64,000 nucleotides of DNA, from positions 2,666,001 through 2,730,000 of the forward strand of contig NZ_CP150233.1 of the NCBI RefSeq assembly GCF_037974265.1, given 5' to 3'. Positions 17,430 to 26,939 of this stretch are shown in pieces; within the stretch, counting starts at the first letter, position 1; every line of letters begins with the position of its first letter. Below the pieces are notes generated by a model, which searched no databases, was not told where the DNA came from, and saw only the letters and a list, made by a program, of their open reading frames with translations. The DNA is from Paenibacillus sp. FSL R5-0623. GTDB lineage: Bacteria > Bacillota > Bacilli > Paenibacillales > Paenibacillaceae. The translations under genes and the position numbers were made by a program.

Positions 17430-19775
17430 ATGACAAAACGGGTAATTCTGTTGGAAGAAGGTACGGCAGAGATGAAAGGGCTAATGGGCAGTAAAGGGGC
17501 TGATCTTGCAGAGCTAATCCATGCAGGGTATTCTGTGCCGGCCGGATTTGTAGTCACTACGGAATGCTGTCGCGAGTTCTGTACCCGTCTTGGACATCTT
17601 TCCAATGAAGGAGAGAAAGAGATTATTAACGCGATCCGGCATCTGGAACAGCAAACCGGGAAGTTCTTCGGACACTCGGAGAACCCGCTACTACTCGCGG
17701 TACGTAAGGACCAGGATCCAGCCACAGCAACTGTGACACGATCACTGCTCAATGTTGGTCTGAATGATGTTACTGTGGAAGGACTCGCACGTCAAACCGG
17801 TGACCGGTTGTATGCACTCCAATGTTATCTAGATTACTTAAAGGAATATGGACAGCTGGTATATGCAATTCCGTCTGAATTTTTCACAGAAATATCGAGT
17901 CATGTCAAGGGTCGGGATGAAACGGAACTTGAATTAAGCATTACCAAATTTAAATATTTAATTGAAGGGGAGGGGCGTAACCCTTTTCCTCAAGATGTTC
18001 AAATTCAATTCAAAGAAGCAGTACGTGCGGTATATCATTCACAGCGTATTATAGCATCCAGATCTCAGGACGAGATTGTGCGTAAACCATATTACATCTC
18101 TTCGGAGCAAAGCGCTCCTGTTCTTATACAGACGATGATGCATGGAACATGCGGAGAATCAAGCGGGACCGGAACAATATATACATGTAACCCACTGACA
18201 GGAGAGAGGGGAATTACTGGACAATACGTCATAACCGGGACCTACCATCAAACGGATCAAGGTCTAGAGCGGTTAAGAGATGACGAACCTGAGCTGTACA
18301 CAAGTTTGCTGGAGATTGGAGACCAGTTGGAGACGCGTAATGGAGAAGTGCAGGAAATCACCTTTGTGATTGAATCCGGCGCGTTGTATGTTGTGCAGAC
18401 CCAGCCCGCACGATTATCCTCCACAGCCACACTGAGGAATACTGTATATTTTGTGCATGAAGGACTCATCACCAAAGAGGATGCTCTGTTACGCATTGAG
18501 CCTGGGTATATCGCGGAAGTGTTGGAGCAACACTACACAGATTCTAACAGCGAAGCGAGCAATGGACATCTGCCCATACTGATCCAACCATTAGCTAATG
18601 ATGAATGTCCACCTTTATCAGCAGATCTGCAACTACTGCTCGATTGGGCTGATGAAGTGAAAGAGCTGAAGGTACTGGCCAATGCTGATCGACCACAGGA
18701 TGCCCTGACAGCACGGTTACTGGGGGCAGAGGGGCTAGGTCTGTGCAGGACCGAGAACATGCTGTTATCACATGCGCGGTTCCCATTTGTACAAAAAATG
18801 ATCCTGGCAGACAGTGAATCCGAACGCAGGCGTGGTTTGGAGCGTCTGTTGCCGATGCAACAGTCTGATTTTGAACAGATATTCGAAGCGATGGATGGAT
18901 ACCCGGTAACGATACGTTTGCTCGATTTGCCGTTGCATGAACTGCTACCGGATCTGGGAGTGTTGGAGAAACGACGTGAGTGGTTACAAGCAGAGGAGTG
19001 GCAGGAGCAAAAAGACCATCAGATTGAACTGGAAGAACTGGAGCGTGTAATTCGCAGAGTCTGTGAATTGCATGAACATAATCCGACATTGGGGCAACAG
19101 GATTGTCGACTAAGTACGGTGTTCCCGGAAATCGTTGATATGCAGCTGGAAGCGATATTCCGCGCAGCGGTGATAGGCATCCGGCAAGGCTGGTGGGTGC
19201 GTCCCGAGATTATGATCCCGCAGATCGGTCATGTACATGAACTTCAGGTGATGAGAGATCTGGTGGATCATGTGGCTGACCAAGTGCTTGGTGAGGAGAA
19301 GCGGCATTGTCTCTATAGAGTGGGAGCGATGATCGAAGCTCCGAGAGCAGCGCTGACGGCGACTCACATTGCTCGCCAGGCAGACTTTTTCACGTTTGGC
19401 GCGGATGAGCTGACAGAGATGACATTTGGATATACTCGCCAAGAAGCCGAGAAGCGATTCCTTCAACGTGATACGGACTCTCGTACGGTAACGAATAATC
19501 CATTTCATGTGCTGGACATTGAGGGAGTTGGACAACTGGTGGAGATGGCTGTAGTCCAAGGTCGAATTCGAAAACCTCATCTGAAGACAGGGATCTGTGG
19601 AGAAAATATTGTGGATTTGGAGTCGATTACGTTCTGCCACCGCATTGGTCTGGATTACGTAAGCTGTTTGCCTGAACAGATCCCTTATGCACGAATTGCT
19701 GCTGCACAAGCAGCCATTAAGGGACAGAGAGAGGGAGCGGACACGCAGAACACGGATATATCTACAATTGCGTAA
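17430..19775 (+). CDS. Pyruvate phosphate dikinase-like protein lacking the phosphohistidine domain
   Basis: A 781-residue protein related to PPDK, which is normally about 875 residues. The N-terminal ATP-grasp-like part is recognisable (AEMKGLMGSKGADLAEL, VPAGFVVTTE, GTGTIYTCNPLTGE, ALYVVQTQPAR), though the usual SVRSGA/MPGMMDT segment is degenerate (LAVRKDQDPATATV). The C-terminal PEP/pyruvate barrel is well kept (AEGLGLCRTENMLL, GAMIEAPRAALTA, DFFTFGADELTEMTFG, GICGEN with the catalytic Cys). Between about residues 367 and 400, where PPDK has a ~110-residue swivelling domain with the GGMTSHAA catalytic His, there is only a short linker. The usual phosphotransfer is therefore not expected. 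It may be a pseudoenzyme or bind PEP/pyruvate. GGGAGAG precedes ATG 17430. Confidence 0.85.
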   Translation: MTKRVILLEEGTAEMKGLMGSKGADLAELIHAGYSVPAGFVVTTECCREFCTRLGHLSNEGEKEIINAIRHLEQQTGKFFGHSENPLLLAVRKDQDPATATVTRSLLNVGLNDVTVEGLARQTGDRLYALQCYLDYLKEYGQLVYAIPSEFFTEISSHVKGRDETELELSITKFKYLIEGEGRNPFPQDVQIQFKEAVRAVYHSQRIIASRSQDEIVRKPYYISSEQSAPVLIQTMMHGTCGESSGTGTIYTCNPLTGERGITGQYVITGTYHQTDQGLERLRDDEPELYTSLLEIGDQLETRNGEVQEITFVIESGALYVVQTQPARLSSTATLRNTVYFVHEGLITKEDALLRIEPGYIAEVLEQHYTDSNSEASNGHLPILIQPLANDECPPLSADLQLLLDWADEVKELKVLANADRPQDALTARLLGAEGLGLCRTENMLLSHARFPFVQKMILADSESERRRGLERLLPMQQSDFEQIFEAMDGYPVTIRLLDLPLHELLPDLGVLEKRREWLQAEEWQEQKDHQIELEELERVIRRVCELHEHNPTLGQQDCRLSTVFPEIVDMQLEAIFRAAVIGIRQGWWVRPEIMIPQIGHVHELQVMRDLVDHVADQVLGEEKRHCLYRVGAMIEAPRAALTATHIARQADFFTFGADELTEMTFGYTRQEAEKRFLQRDTDSRTVTNNPFHVLDIEGVGQLVEMAVVQGRIRKPHLKTGICGENIVDLESITFCHRIGLDYVSCLPEQIPYARIAAAQAAIKGQREGADTQNTDISTIA

Positions 19776-19890
19776 CGCTCACCCTGTCTTACACGGAACT
19801 TCCATGGAATAGCAACCAGAAAACTGTTATACTGAAATATGCGTTTTGTAAAATGAACGTAAAATTTCAGGGTAAGGGTTGAAGGCGACC

Positions 19891-21828
19891 ATGTATAATT
19901 CCAAAAATGAACGAACTCCATCACGGACCTTATTCGCCGTGTTATTCATTCTTATGCTGTTGAAGCTGTCACTGCTGCGGTATTTCTTTTTCCAAGGTCT
20001 GTCCGGCATCGGTCTGTTAACTGACGCATTAGGCGCACTAACTGTGGTATGCCTGCTGGATCTGATCGTGCTCAAAGGGTGGAAGCAAGCAGTATACGGA
20101 GGATTCAATGTTCTGTTTTCTCTGGTGCTGTTCGCGGCTACGCTGTATAACGTTCATTTCAGTTCGGTACCCACCTATACTGTGCTTAGTGAACTGGGGC
20201 AAGTTGCTCAAGTGCGGGGAAGTATAGGGCCTCTTGTACGACCAACGCACTTTCTGTTTTTCGTAGACATTATCCTGGCGTTGCCAATATGGCTAATTAT
20301 GCGAAGACGTTCAGCCGGGCGTAACCGCAACAGTTATCACGATAGCGGGTTGACGTTTGGCAGAATCCGGAGACGTTACTGGGGCAAGCTCGGCGTTGCG
20401 CTTACCGCCGCATTCTGCATCGTGCTGTCTGGCAGTTTTATTGTCAAAGGTGAAACGATTGATAATGAGCTGGTTCGGGCCGAGAATCTCGGTTTCCTGA
20501 ACTATCAGGTATCGTCTGCCATTCTAACGAGTAAAGAAAATGAGGCTATTGCGAATGGCAATATTACCGAAACGATCGCCAAGATCAATGAGCTGGTTAG
20601 CCAGTATCCGTATCAGGATAAACCAAGTGATGGTACAGCCGTGAAAGCCAAATACTTTGGTCAGGCCAAAGGTAGTAATCTGATTGTACTGCAACTGGAG
20701 TCCTTTCAGAATTTCCCGATTAATGCTTCATTAGACGGTCAGGAGTTAACGCCGGTACTCAATGATCTGGCCGAAGAAAGCTATTATTTCTCTCATTTCT
20801 TCCAACAGATCGGACAGGGAAACACATCAGACGCGGAGTTCATGTCGAACACGTCTATCTATCCAACTGGCGTTGTTCCCATGTCAGCCGGGTATAGCGA
20901 TCGTGATCTTCCAAGTCTACCCAAGGTACTGGCGGAAAAGGGATATGAGTCAGAGACGTTCCATGGGAATGACGTTACCTTCTGGAACCGGAACAAAATG
21001 TATCCGGCACTCGGATTCACTCGTTACTTCGACAAGCCCAGCTTCGAGAACGACAGATTCAATGACTTTGGACCATCGGATGAAGAGTTATACCGTGTAG
21101 GTGTGGAAAAAATGACTGCGCATCAGGCTGCGAATCAGCCGTTCTATGCTCAGTTCATTACGGCTTCGAGTCACTCGCCGTTTACGGTTCCAGCTGATCG
21201 TGCACGGATCACGATTCCTGCGACCATCACGAATAAACTGCTTCATGATTATCTGCAAGCGATCAACTATACGGACTACGCGGTCGGTCAGCTCATTAAT
21301 GAGTTGAAGGCGAACGGATTATGGGATAATACAACTTTAGTGCTCTACGGAGACCACTTTGGTCTGCCTGCTGATGAAGAGATTACACAGCAGATTCAGG
21401 CCAATCTGGGCGTCCCTTATGACGGTAAAGTAAGTCGATTCAACATTCCGTTAATGATTCATACGCCGAAACAGACCAAAGGACAAGTGATTGAGCAGCC
21501 AGGCGGTCAGTTGGATATGTTGCCAACGATCATGAACCTGATGGGTGTTTCCCTTCAAGATGAGAAGTTCACTGCCTTCGGACATGATCTGCTCAACATG
21601 GACCACAATGCCTTCGGTATCCGGTATTACTTGCCGACGGGTTCATTTGTCAACGATGACATTATGTTTATCCCGGGTGCGGGCTTTGACGATGGAACAG
21701 CCTATTCGCTGAAGACTTACGAGACGGTAACGGATTTGGAACCGTATCGTTCCGATTATGAACATGTGCTCAGCTTGATGAAACTGTCTGACGAGTATGT
21801 GAAGTTGTTACCAAAACGTGCACCATAA
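19891..21828 (+). CDS. LTA synthase family protein (membrane sulfatase-fold)
   Basis: A 645-residue membrane enzyme of the LtaS/YfnI family, which transfers glycerol phosphate from phosphatidylglycerol to build lipoteichoic acid. About five N-terminal transmembrane segments (to about residue 190) precede an extracellular sulfatase-fold domain. The catalytic Thr is Thr312 in GNTSDAEF. LESFQNFPI, HGNDVTFWNR and YGDHFGLP supply the other metal-binding positions. The start is ATG 19891; TTG 19879 lies too close to its ribosome site. A strong terminator follows. Paenibacilli usually carry several paralogs, so I cannot say whether this is the main synthase or a primase/stress variant. Confidence 0.93.
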   Translation: MYNSKNERTPSRTLFAVLFILMLLKLSLLRYFFFQGLSGIGLLTDALGALTVVCLLDLIVLKGWKQAVYGGFNVLFSLVLFAATLYNVHFSSVPTYTVLSELGQVAQVRGSIGPLVRPTHFLFFVDIILALPIWLIMRRRSAGRNRNSYHDSGLTFGRIRRRYWGKLGVALTAAFCIVLSGSFIVKGETIDNELVRAENLGFLNYQVSSAILTSKENEAIANGNITETIAKINELVSQYPYQDKPSDGTAVKAKYFGQAKGSNLIVLQLESFQNFPINASLDGQELTPVLNDLAEESYYFSHFFQQIGQGNTSDAEFMSNTSIYPTGVVPMSAGYSDRDLPSLPKVLAEKGYESETFHGNDVTFWNRNKMYPALGFTRYFDKPSFENDRFNDFGPSDEELYRVGVEKMTAHQAANQPFYAQFITASSHSPFTVPADRARITIPATITNKLLHDYLQAINYTDYAVGQLINELKANGLWDNTTLVLYGDHFGLPADEEITQQIQANLGVPYDGKVSRFNIPLMIHTPKQTKGQVIEQPGGQLDMLPTIMNLMGVSLQDEKFTAFGHDLLNMDHNAFGIRYYLPTGSFVNDDIMFIPGAGFDDGTAYSLKTYETVTDLEPYRSDYEHVLSLMKLSDEYVKLLPKRAP

Positions 21829-21855
21829 ATCAATATTTCTGCAACAGGTCAGATC

Positions 21856-21893
21856 AAAAACGTCACCAGTTCAAAAGCTGGTGACGTTTTTTT
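21856..21893 (+). terminator. Terminator after LTA synthase
   Basis: AAAAACGTCACCAG pairs perfectly with CTGGTGACGTTTTTTT around a short loop. Confidence 0.93.
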
Positions 21894-22063
21894 GCATGTT
21901 TCTTGCACAAGTGTGGTAATAAAGAGAATAACTAAAGTTTGAAACTGTAATAATTAATGTTACAATGAAATGAGCAAGAATGAAGCGAGCAAAAGCGCGT
22001 AATATTCGCAGATCTCATATTCAAAGTACTTATGAACCTAACAGACGAGAGGATTGAATATAT

Positions 22064-23071
22064 ATGAAACTGAGTGTACTTGAACATGGACATATCAACG
22101 AAGGACGAAATGTACAGGATACGTTGCAGGAAACGGTCAAACTCGCACAACATGCGGATCAATTGGGGTACTCCCGTTTCTGGATGTCGGAGCATCACGG
22201 TAGTGGTGCGCTGTCTTTCTCCAGTCCTGAAGTTATGATTGCACATGTGGCTGCCCATACGGATCGAATTCGCGTAGGTTCCGGTGGCGTTATGCTACCT
22301 CATTATAGTGCCTACAAGGTTGCAGAGAATTTCCGTCTGCTGGAAGCTCTTCATCCGGGACGGATTGACCTTGGGATTGGCAGAGCGCCAGGAGGCATGC
22401 CGATTGCCAGCAGAGCGCTGAATGAGGGGAAATCTTCGAATGTACACTTCTTCCCCCAACAGATTGCGGATCTCGGCGGATACTTTCATGAAGAATTGCC
22501 TGAGGATCATCGATTCGCATCCCTTGTGGCGGGACCATCAGTTCCCACGGTACCAGAAGTGTGGTTGCTGGGTTCCAGCTCTGAAGGTGCAAGAATTGCT
22601 GCAGCGCAAGGGACGTCATATGCGTTTGCCCAATTCTTCGGAACACCAGGCGGCGAAGAAGCGATGAAGCATTACCGCAGACATTTCAAGCCGTCCATCC
22701 TGAATGACAAACCACATTCAATGATTGCTGTCTCGGCATTCTGCGCGGAGACAGAGGAAGAAGCTGCTGAACTTGCGCGCAGCAATGAACTTTTCTTCTT
22801 ACGTCTTGGACGAGGTCTTGAACAAAGTTCATTCCCATCTCTGGAGACGGTGAACAACTATCCATTCACAGCGATGGAGATGGAACAGATCCGCCAGCGC
22901 CGTTCTTTTTCCATCGTGGGTACACCGGATCAGGTGAAAGACAAAATTACCGCAATGGCTGAACGTCATGAAGCAGATGAAGTCATTATTGCGTCAGCGA
23001 TCCATTCGTTTGAAGCACGTCTGCGCTCATTCGGCTTGATTGCAGAAGCCTTTGGACTTAAGCAGGACTAA
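22064..23071 (+). CDS. Luciferase-like (LLM) flavin-dependent oxidoreductase
   Basis: A 335-residue protein of the bacterial luciferase-like family; enzymes of this group use reduced FMN. Typical segments are YSRFWMSEHHGSGAL, RIRVGSGGVMLPHYSAYKVAE and GRIDLGIGRAPGG, with the C-terminal IVGTPDQVKDKI. The YvbT/YtmO-type subgroup is a good match, but its substrate is unknown. The gene stands alone with a GAGAGG ribosome site and is followed by a phosphatase gene about 100 bases on. Confidence 0.92.
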   Translation: MKLSVLEHGHINEGRNVQDTLQETVKLAQHADQLGYSRFWMSEHHGSGALSFSSPEVMIAHVAAHTDRIRVGSGGVMLPHYSAYKVAENFRLLEALHPGRIDLGIGRAPGGMPIASRALNEGKSSNVHFFPQQIADLGGYFHEELPEDHRFASLVAGPSVPTVPEVWLLGSSSEGARIAAAQGTSYAFAQFFGTPGGEEAMKHYRRHFKPSILNDKPHSMIAVSAFCAETEEEAAELARSNELFFLRLGRGLEQSSFPSLETVNNYPFTAMEMEQIRQRRSFSIVGTPDQVKDKITAMAERHEADEVIIASAIHSFEARLRSFGLIAEAFGLKQD

Positions 23072-23170
23072 TGGTGAGCAAGCGGGAATAACTACTCTGA
23101 ACAGACTGGAATCTTGCTCTTGCAAGGTTCCGGTTATACTCTTGCGTGATCAGGGAGAGGAGAGATTCAC

Positions 23171-23923
23171 ATGCGCAGATGTGTCATTAGTGATATTCAT
23201 GGCTGTTACGATGAATTTAATGCACTTCTTAAGCTTGCAGATTATAATCCGCAGCAGGATGAATTGATTTTACTCGGTGATTATGTGGATCGCGGCCCAA
23301 GCAGCAAACAGGTCATCGAACAGATTATGCAGCTTCAACAACAGCACCATATTATGGTGATCAAAGGTAATCACGATGCCATGATGGTCAAGGCGCTTAC
23401 CCAGGATGTTGAGCAATATGATCAACACTGGATTCGTAATGGCGGATTACAAACGATGGCAAGTTATCTGGACCTGGAGCTTACTTTTGATGAGAAACAG
23501 ATAGATTGGGAAGCTTATGCTGAAGCTAAAAAGTGGATACGTACACACTATGAACACCATCTACGCTTTCTGGAACAGCTTCCGCTGGTGTACGAAATTC
23601 CGGGTTATATTTTTGTGCATGCCGGGATCAACCCGGATATCGAGAATTGGAGAAGCCAGTCCGAGCGGGACTTCATCTGGATTCGTGAATCATTCTATTC
23701 CAGACCAACGACGATTAGAGAGACGGTCGTATTTGGACACACCCCCGTGAAGCATTTGCATGATGAGACAGGCATTTGGTTTGACCCGAGCGGAGACAAA
23801 ATTGGCATTGATGGTGGTTGTGCCTACGGAGCGCAATTGAACCTGCTGGAGATTAGAGAAGACGGGAGTCTACAGACCTTTTTTGTACGGCAAGGGCAGA
23901 GCGCGGAAGAGCCTGAGATCTAA
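23171..23923 (+). CDS. Metallophosphatase (PPP-type serine/threonine phosphatase-like)
   Basis: A 250-residue cytoplasmic phosphoesterase with all calcineurin-fold motifs: SDIHGCYDE, LLGDYVDRGP, IKGNHDAM, FVHAGINP and VFGHTPV. The spacing matches bacterial PrpA/PrpE-type phosphatases acting on phosphoproteins or Ap4A. GGAGAGGAGAG precedes the ATG. The conserved GDYVDRGP and GNHD motifs support a true PPP family member, but protein versus nucleotide substrate cannot be settled. Confidence 0.92.
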   Translation: MRRCVISDIHGCYDEFNALLKLADYNPQQDELILLGDYVDRGPSSKQVIEQIMQLQQQHHIMVIKGNHDAMMVKALTQDVEQYDQHWIRNGGLQTMASYLDLELTFDEKQIDWEAYAEAKKWIRTHYEHHLRFLEQLPLVYEIPGYIFVHAGINPDIENWRSQSERDFIWIRESFYSRPTTIRETVVFGHTPVKHLHDETGIWFDPSGDKIGIDGGCAYGAQLNLLEIREDGSLQTFFVRQGQSAEEPEI

Positions 23924-23950
23924 TGTTTTCGTTGCGTGTCAGAGTTTCAT

Positions 23951-24094
23951 ATGCTAATTTATAAGGTTGTACGATGGAATAAACAGGATACATATCATAT
24001 CGACTTGAGGGGTATGACCAAGTTTGGCTATTTTCAAAATGACTTGCCTGAGAATGATTTGCAATTAATTCGCTGTAAAGGGATTGGAATTTAG
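23951..24094 (+). CDS. Possible small ORF, 47 residues
   Basis: A short open frame (MLIYKVVRWNKQDTYHI...) in the gap between the phosphatase and ppaC. It lacks a ribosome site and has no family I recognise. Its composition is protein-like, so it could be a small gene or a remnant; equally it may be chance. Confidence 0.22.
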   Translation: MLIYKVVRWNKQDTYHIDLRGMTKFGYFQNDLPENDLQLIRCKGIGI

Positions 24095-24177
24095 CCTTAT
24101 TAGCGCTATAATCAGTAGGGTATGATTGAAATATGACATGTATTATTCTAAATCAGAATTGACGGAGGGCTATGAAT

Positions 24178-25110
24178 ATGGAAAAAGCGTTAATCTTCGG
24201 TCACAAAAATCCCGACACGGATACGATCTGTTCGGCAATTGCCTATGCGGATCTCAAAACAAAATTGGGTCAGGACGTTGAAGCTGTTCGTCTCGGCGAA
24301 GTCAATGGTGAAACCCAGTTTGCACTGGATCAATTCAAAATTGCAGCACCACGTCTGATTAAAACAGCTGCAAATGAAGTAAACAAAGTTATTCTGGTTG
24401 ACCACAACGAGCGTCAGCAAAGTGTAAGCGATATTGAGGAAGTGACTGTTGTTGAAGTTATCGACCATCACCGTATTGCTAACTTTGAGACAAGCGGACC
24501 TCTGTATTTCCGTGCAGAGCCTGTAGGTTGTACCGCAACCATTTTGAATAAAATGTACAAAGAAAATGGCATCGAAGTGAGTGCACCGATTGCTGGCCTG
24601 ATGCTGTCTGCAATTATCTCCGACTCCCTATTGTTCAAATCCCCGACTTGCACAGAGCAGGACGTAGCCGCTGCACGTGAACTGGCTGCCATTGCTGGTG
24701 TAGATGCAGACACATATGGTCTGGACATGCTGAAAGCCGGCGCGGATCTGAGCCAAAAAACAATTGCTGAACTAATCTCCCTGGATGCCAAAGAATTCGT
24801 AATGGGTCAATCCAAAGTGGAAATTGCACAGGTTAATGCCGTTGACGTGAATGATGTTCTCGTGAAGCAACCTGAGCTTGAAGCAGCTATTGAAGCGATC
24901 ATTTCCAGCAAAGGTCTCGATCTGTTTGTATTTGTCGTAACAGACATTCTGAACAACGATTCCGTAGCTCTGGCATATGGTACATCCACTAAAGCAGTGG
25001 AGAAAGCCTACAATGTAACGCTGTCTGATAGCAGAGCTATCTTGAAAGGCGTAGTATCACGCAAATCACAAATTGTACCGGTCCTAACGGAAGCATTCAA
25101 CACGCTGTAA
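24178..25110 (+). CDS. ppaC: Manganese-dependent inorganic pyrophosphatase
   Basis: A 310-residue family II pyrophosphatase of the DHH superfamily. It hydrolyses the pyrophosphate made by biosynthetic reactions in the cytoplasm. Metal-binding motifs are [15 protein letters not shown] and DHHRI, and the C-terminal DHHA2 domain ends with [12 protein letters not shown] 24178 lies 9 bases after GGAGG and gives the usual MEKALIFGH opening; ATG 24172 is too close to the ribosome site. Length and sequence are normal for the family. Confidence 0.96.
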   Translation: MEKALIFGHKNPDTDTICSAIAYADLKTKLGQDVEAVRLGEVNGETQFALDQFKIAAPRLIKTAANEVNKVILVDHNERQQSVSDIEEVTVVEVIDHHRIANFETSGPLYFRAEPVGCTATILNKMYKENGIEVSAPIAGLMLSAIISDSLLFKSPTCTEQDVAAARELAAIAGVDADTYGLDMLKAGADLSQKTIAELISLDAKEFVMGQSKVEIAQVNAVDVNDVLVKQPELEAAIEAIISSKGLDLFVFVVTDILNNDSVALAYGTSTKAVEKAYNVTLSDSRAILKGVVSRKSQIVPVLTEAFNTL

Positions 25111-25171
25111 CTCAAACCGATTGGCGTATTTCTACGCTGATATGTATTACAAATAGTAGCAACACCATCCT

Positions 25172-25210
25172 AGCCTGCTCTGATCCGTAAATGGTCAGGA
25201 CAGGCTTTTG
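25172..25210 (+). terminator. Hairpin between ppaC and the IF-3-like gene
   Basis: AGCCTG-CT-CTGA pairs with TCAG-GA-CAGGCT, followed by TTTT. It is probably the ppaC terminator. It ends about 10 bases before the next ribosome site, so a role in the leader of the IF-3-like gene is possible. Confidence 0.6.
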
Positions 25211-25229
25211 ATGTAGAGGAGGAAGAATC

Positions 25230-25721
25230 ATGATCAAAAATGAAAAGATCAAAGCGGCCGAAGTGCAGCTTACGGGTCTAAATGGTGAAGATCTGGGTGT
25301 GATGTCCACGCAGGAAGCACTTCTACTTGCGAAGCAGCATAAGGTAGATCTAGTGTGCTTGTCCTTGATGACGAGTCCGCCACCGTGCAAGCTGATTGGA
25401 GCTGGAGCGGCCAAAGCTGAAGCGCAGCAGGCGAAGAAAAAAGCGAGTAAATCCCCCGATAAACGTAAAGTAAAGGAAATTCGCTTGAACCTTGCAATGG
25501 AGGATCATGACCGGGATACGAAGCAATCTCAAGCGGAGCGAATTCTGAAGAAGGGGGATTCGGTAAAACTCGTCATCCAGGTGCATGGAGCCAAAGAAGG
25601 AGTTGCAGGCAAGGAGTGGGCTGAGCAACTGAGTAAATCGTTGGCTGAATTCGGTAGCAAAACGACAGGTGTTCAGGTAAGTGGTAAACAGGTTGTTGTG
25701 CAACTGGACCCGATTGCTTAA
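25230..25721 (+). CDS. IF-3-like protein (divergent InfC paralog)
   Basis: A 163-residue protein with the two-domain plan of initiation factor IF-3, which binds the 30S subunit and checks the start codon. The N-domain keeps NEKIKAAEVQL and EALLLAKQHKVDLVCLS. The C-domain keeps VKEIRLNLAMEDHDRDTKQSQA and FLEKGD-like ILKKGDSVKLVI. The interdomain helix differs: the usual PPVCRIMDYGKF is PPPCKLIGAGAAKAEA here, and the C-terminal MEGRSM is missing. Canonical infC heads an operon with rpmI and rplT; this gene stands alone between two hairpins. It is therefore probably a second copy with a specialised role. GAGGAGGAAG precedes the ATG. Confidence 0.83.
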   Translation: MIKNEKIKAAEVQLTGLNGEDLGVMSTQEALLLAKQHKVDLVCLSLMTSPPPCKLIGAGAAKAEAQQAKKKASKSPDKRKVKEIRLNLAMEDHDRDTKQSQAERILKKGDSVKLVIQVHGAKEGVAGKEWAEQLSKSLAEFGSKTTGVQVSGKQVVVQLDPIA

Positions 25722-25796
25722 ACTGCCAGGGCGATCCTCGATGTAGCACAAAGGTAAGGCGAATATTGATACCGTAATGATCTTTTGAATGTAAAG

Positions 25797-25844
25797 AAGC
25801 CCAATGAGGTGGCAGGTTAACTGCTGCTGTATTGGGCTTGTTTG
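25797..25844 (+). terminator. Terminator after the IF-3-like gene
   Basis: AAGCCCAAT pairs with ATTGGGCTT; a second pairing GGCAG/CTGCT lies inside. The T-run is interrupted (TTGTTTG). Confidence 0.65.
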
Positions 25845-25904
25845 TCATCACTTGGATTGAAGTATCGTGCAATTTAATGTAAAAGCCGTTTCTGTTCCAG
25901 TAGT

Positions 25905-26729
25905 TCAGCTGCGTAAATAACGGCTGCCACCAAGTCGTACATATAACTGTCCGGGTAATACAGGCGTAGAACCAGCGGCCATATTATTCTGGTTGTTTTT
26001 GGCGAATCGGGATAAATAAAAGAAGTCCGGATAGATCACCATATCCATCAAGTAGGCGGAGACCCGACTACCTGGAACGCGGAACTGATTCAGGGTACGT
26101 ATAATATCTTCGCCGCGTGCAATACCAATGCCGTGTCCGTAATACCAGTTCTCGCGCAGCATGAACGTATTCTCTCCCTGCCACTCGGGAGTTTCCGGAG
26201 AAACATCCGGATTCTTGAAATACAGCACATCTCCTGGCAGGGCGGTTTCGCTACCGTTTTTTTCGGTTAATCGCAGGTCACTGTCATAATGCCAGTCGAA
26301 GAGTAACAGATTGCGAAACAGGGAATTAAAGGCGTCTTCGCGAATGCTTCCCAGCACGCCACCATACAGCACAATAACGGTAGCTGTTGCACATTCAAAG
26401 GCATATAAGTGTCCATTCCTCCAGATATCCCGGATACCGTCGGCGGGGGTCACGTTTGATCTTAGTTCGAACCCACCTTCCGCATTACGATTCCAGTAGG
26501 CAGGATTACATCTGGACTTTTCAAAGGATGCAAAACTCACACCACTTCGATCCAATCCTTCCGCTGCATCTACGAGAGAGCCCCTCAAGTCCCACTCAAA
26601 ACGAAGATGATCCATGGATTGGTACACATACCTTGTAGGACGATCCTGGAGTTGTTGTAACCAATACCATTCAAAATCAGACCATTCCGAGCGGTTCAGC
26701 TGGGCGAGTTGATTAGCAACAATGATCAT
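25905..26729 (-). CDS. tgl: Spore coat protein-glutamine gamma-glutamyltransferase (transglutaminase)
   Basis: A 274-residue enzyme that crosslinks spore coat proteins through gamma-glutamyl-lysine bonds late in sporulation. The catalytic Cys113 lies in YAFECATA, matching Cys116 of B. subtilis Tgl. Other conserved stretches are the MIIV opening, GIRDIWRNG, DWHYD, GDVLYFKNP, WQGEN and YYGHGIGI. GGAGG lies 9 bases before ATG 26729. The C-terminus carries about 30 extra residues beyond the B. subtilis protein. Its presence is strong evidence that the organism forms endospores. No sporulation promoter could be assigned with confidence. Confidence 0.95.
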   Translation of the reverse strand: MIIVANQLAQLNRSEWSDFEWYWLQQLQDRPTRYVYQSMDHLRFEWDLRGSLVDAAEGLDRSGVSFASFEKSRCNPAYWNRNAEGGFELRSNVTPADGIRDIWRNGHLYAFECATATVIVLYGGVLGSIREDAFNSLFRNLLLFDWHYDSDLRLTEKNGSETALPGDVLYFKNPDVSPETPEWQGENTFMLRENWYYGHGIGIARGEDIIRTLNQFRVPGSRVSAYLMDMVIYPDFFYLSRFAKNNQNNMAAGSTPVLPGQLYVRLGGSRYLRS

Positions 26730-26939
26730 GATCCATAACCTCCGTTCCTATTCGAATATTCAACATTGTATAATCGGGAGAGCACGGGTATTGTGTAGTA
26801 TATGTCGATTTATGCAGGAATTTTATCCGATCTCGTTTATCAATCCTTGCATTTGGGGTAGTACTCTATAGATGAAGTTATGTTCAGGTCGATCTATTCA
26901 TACGGAATACATTCAGATTCTCATAAAGGAGGACATGTA

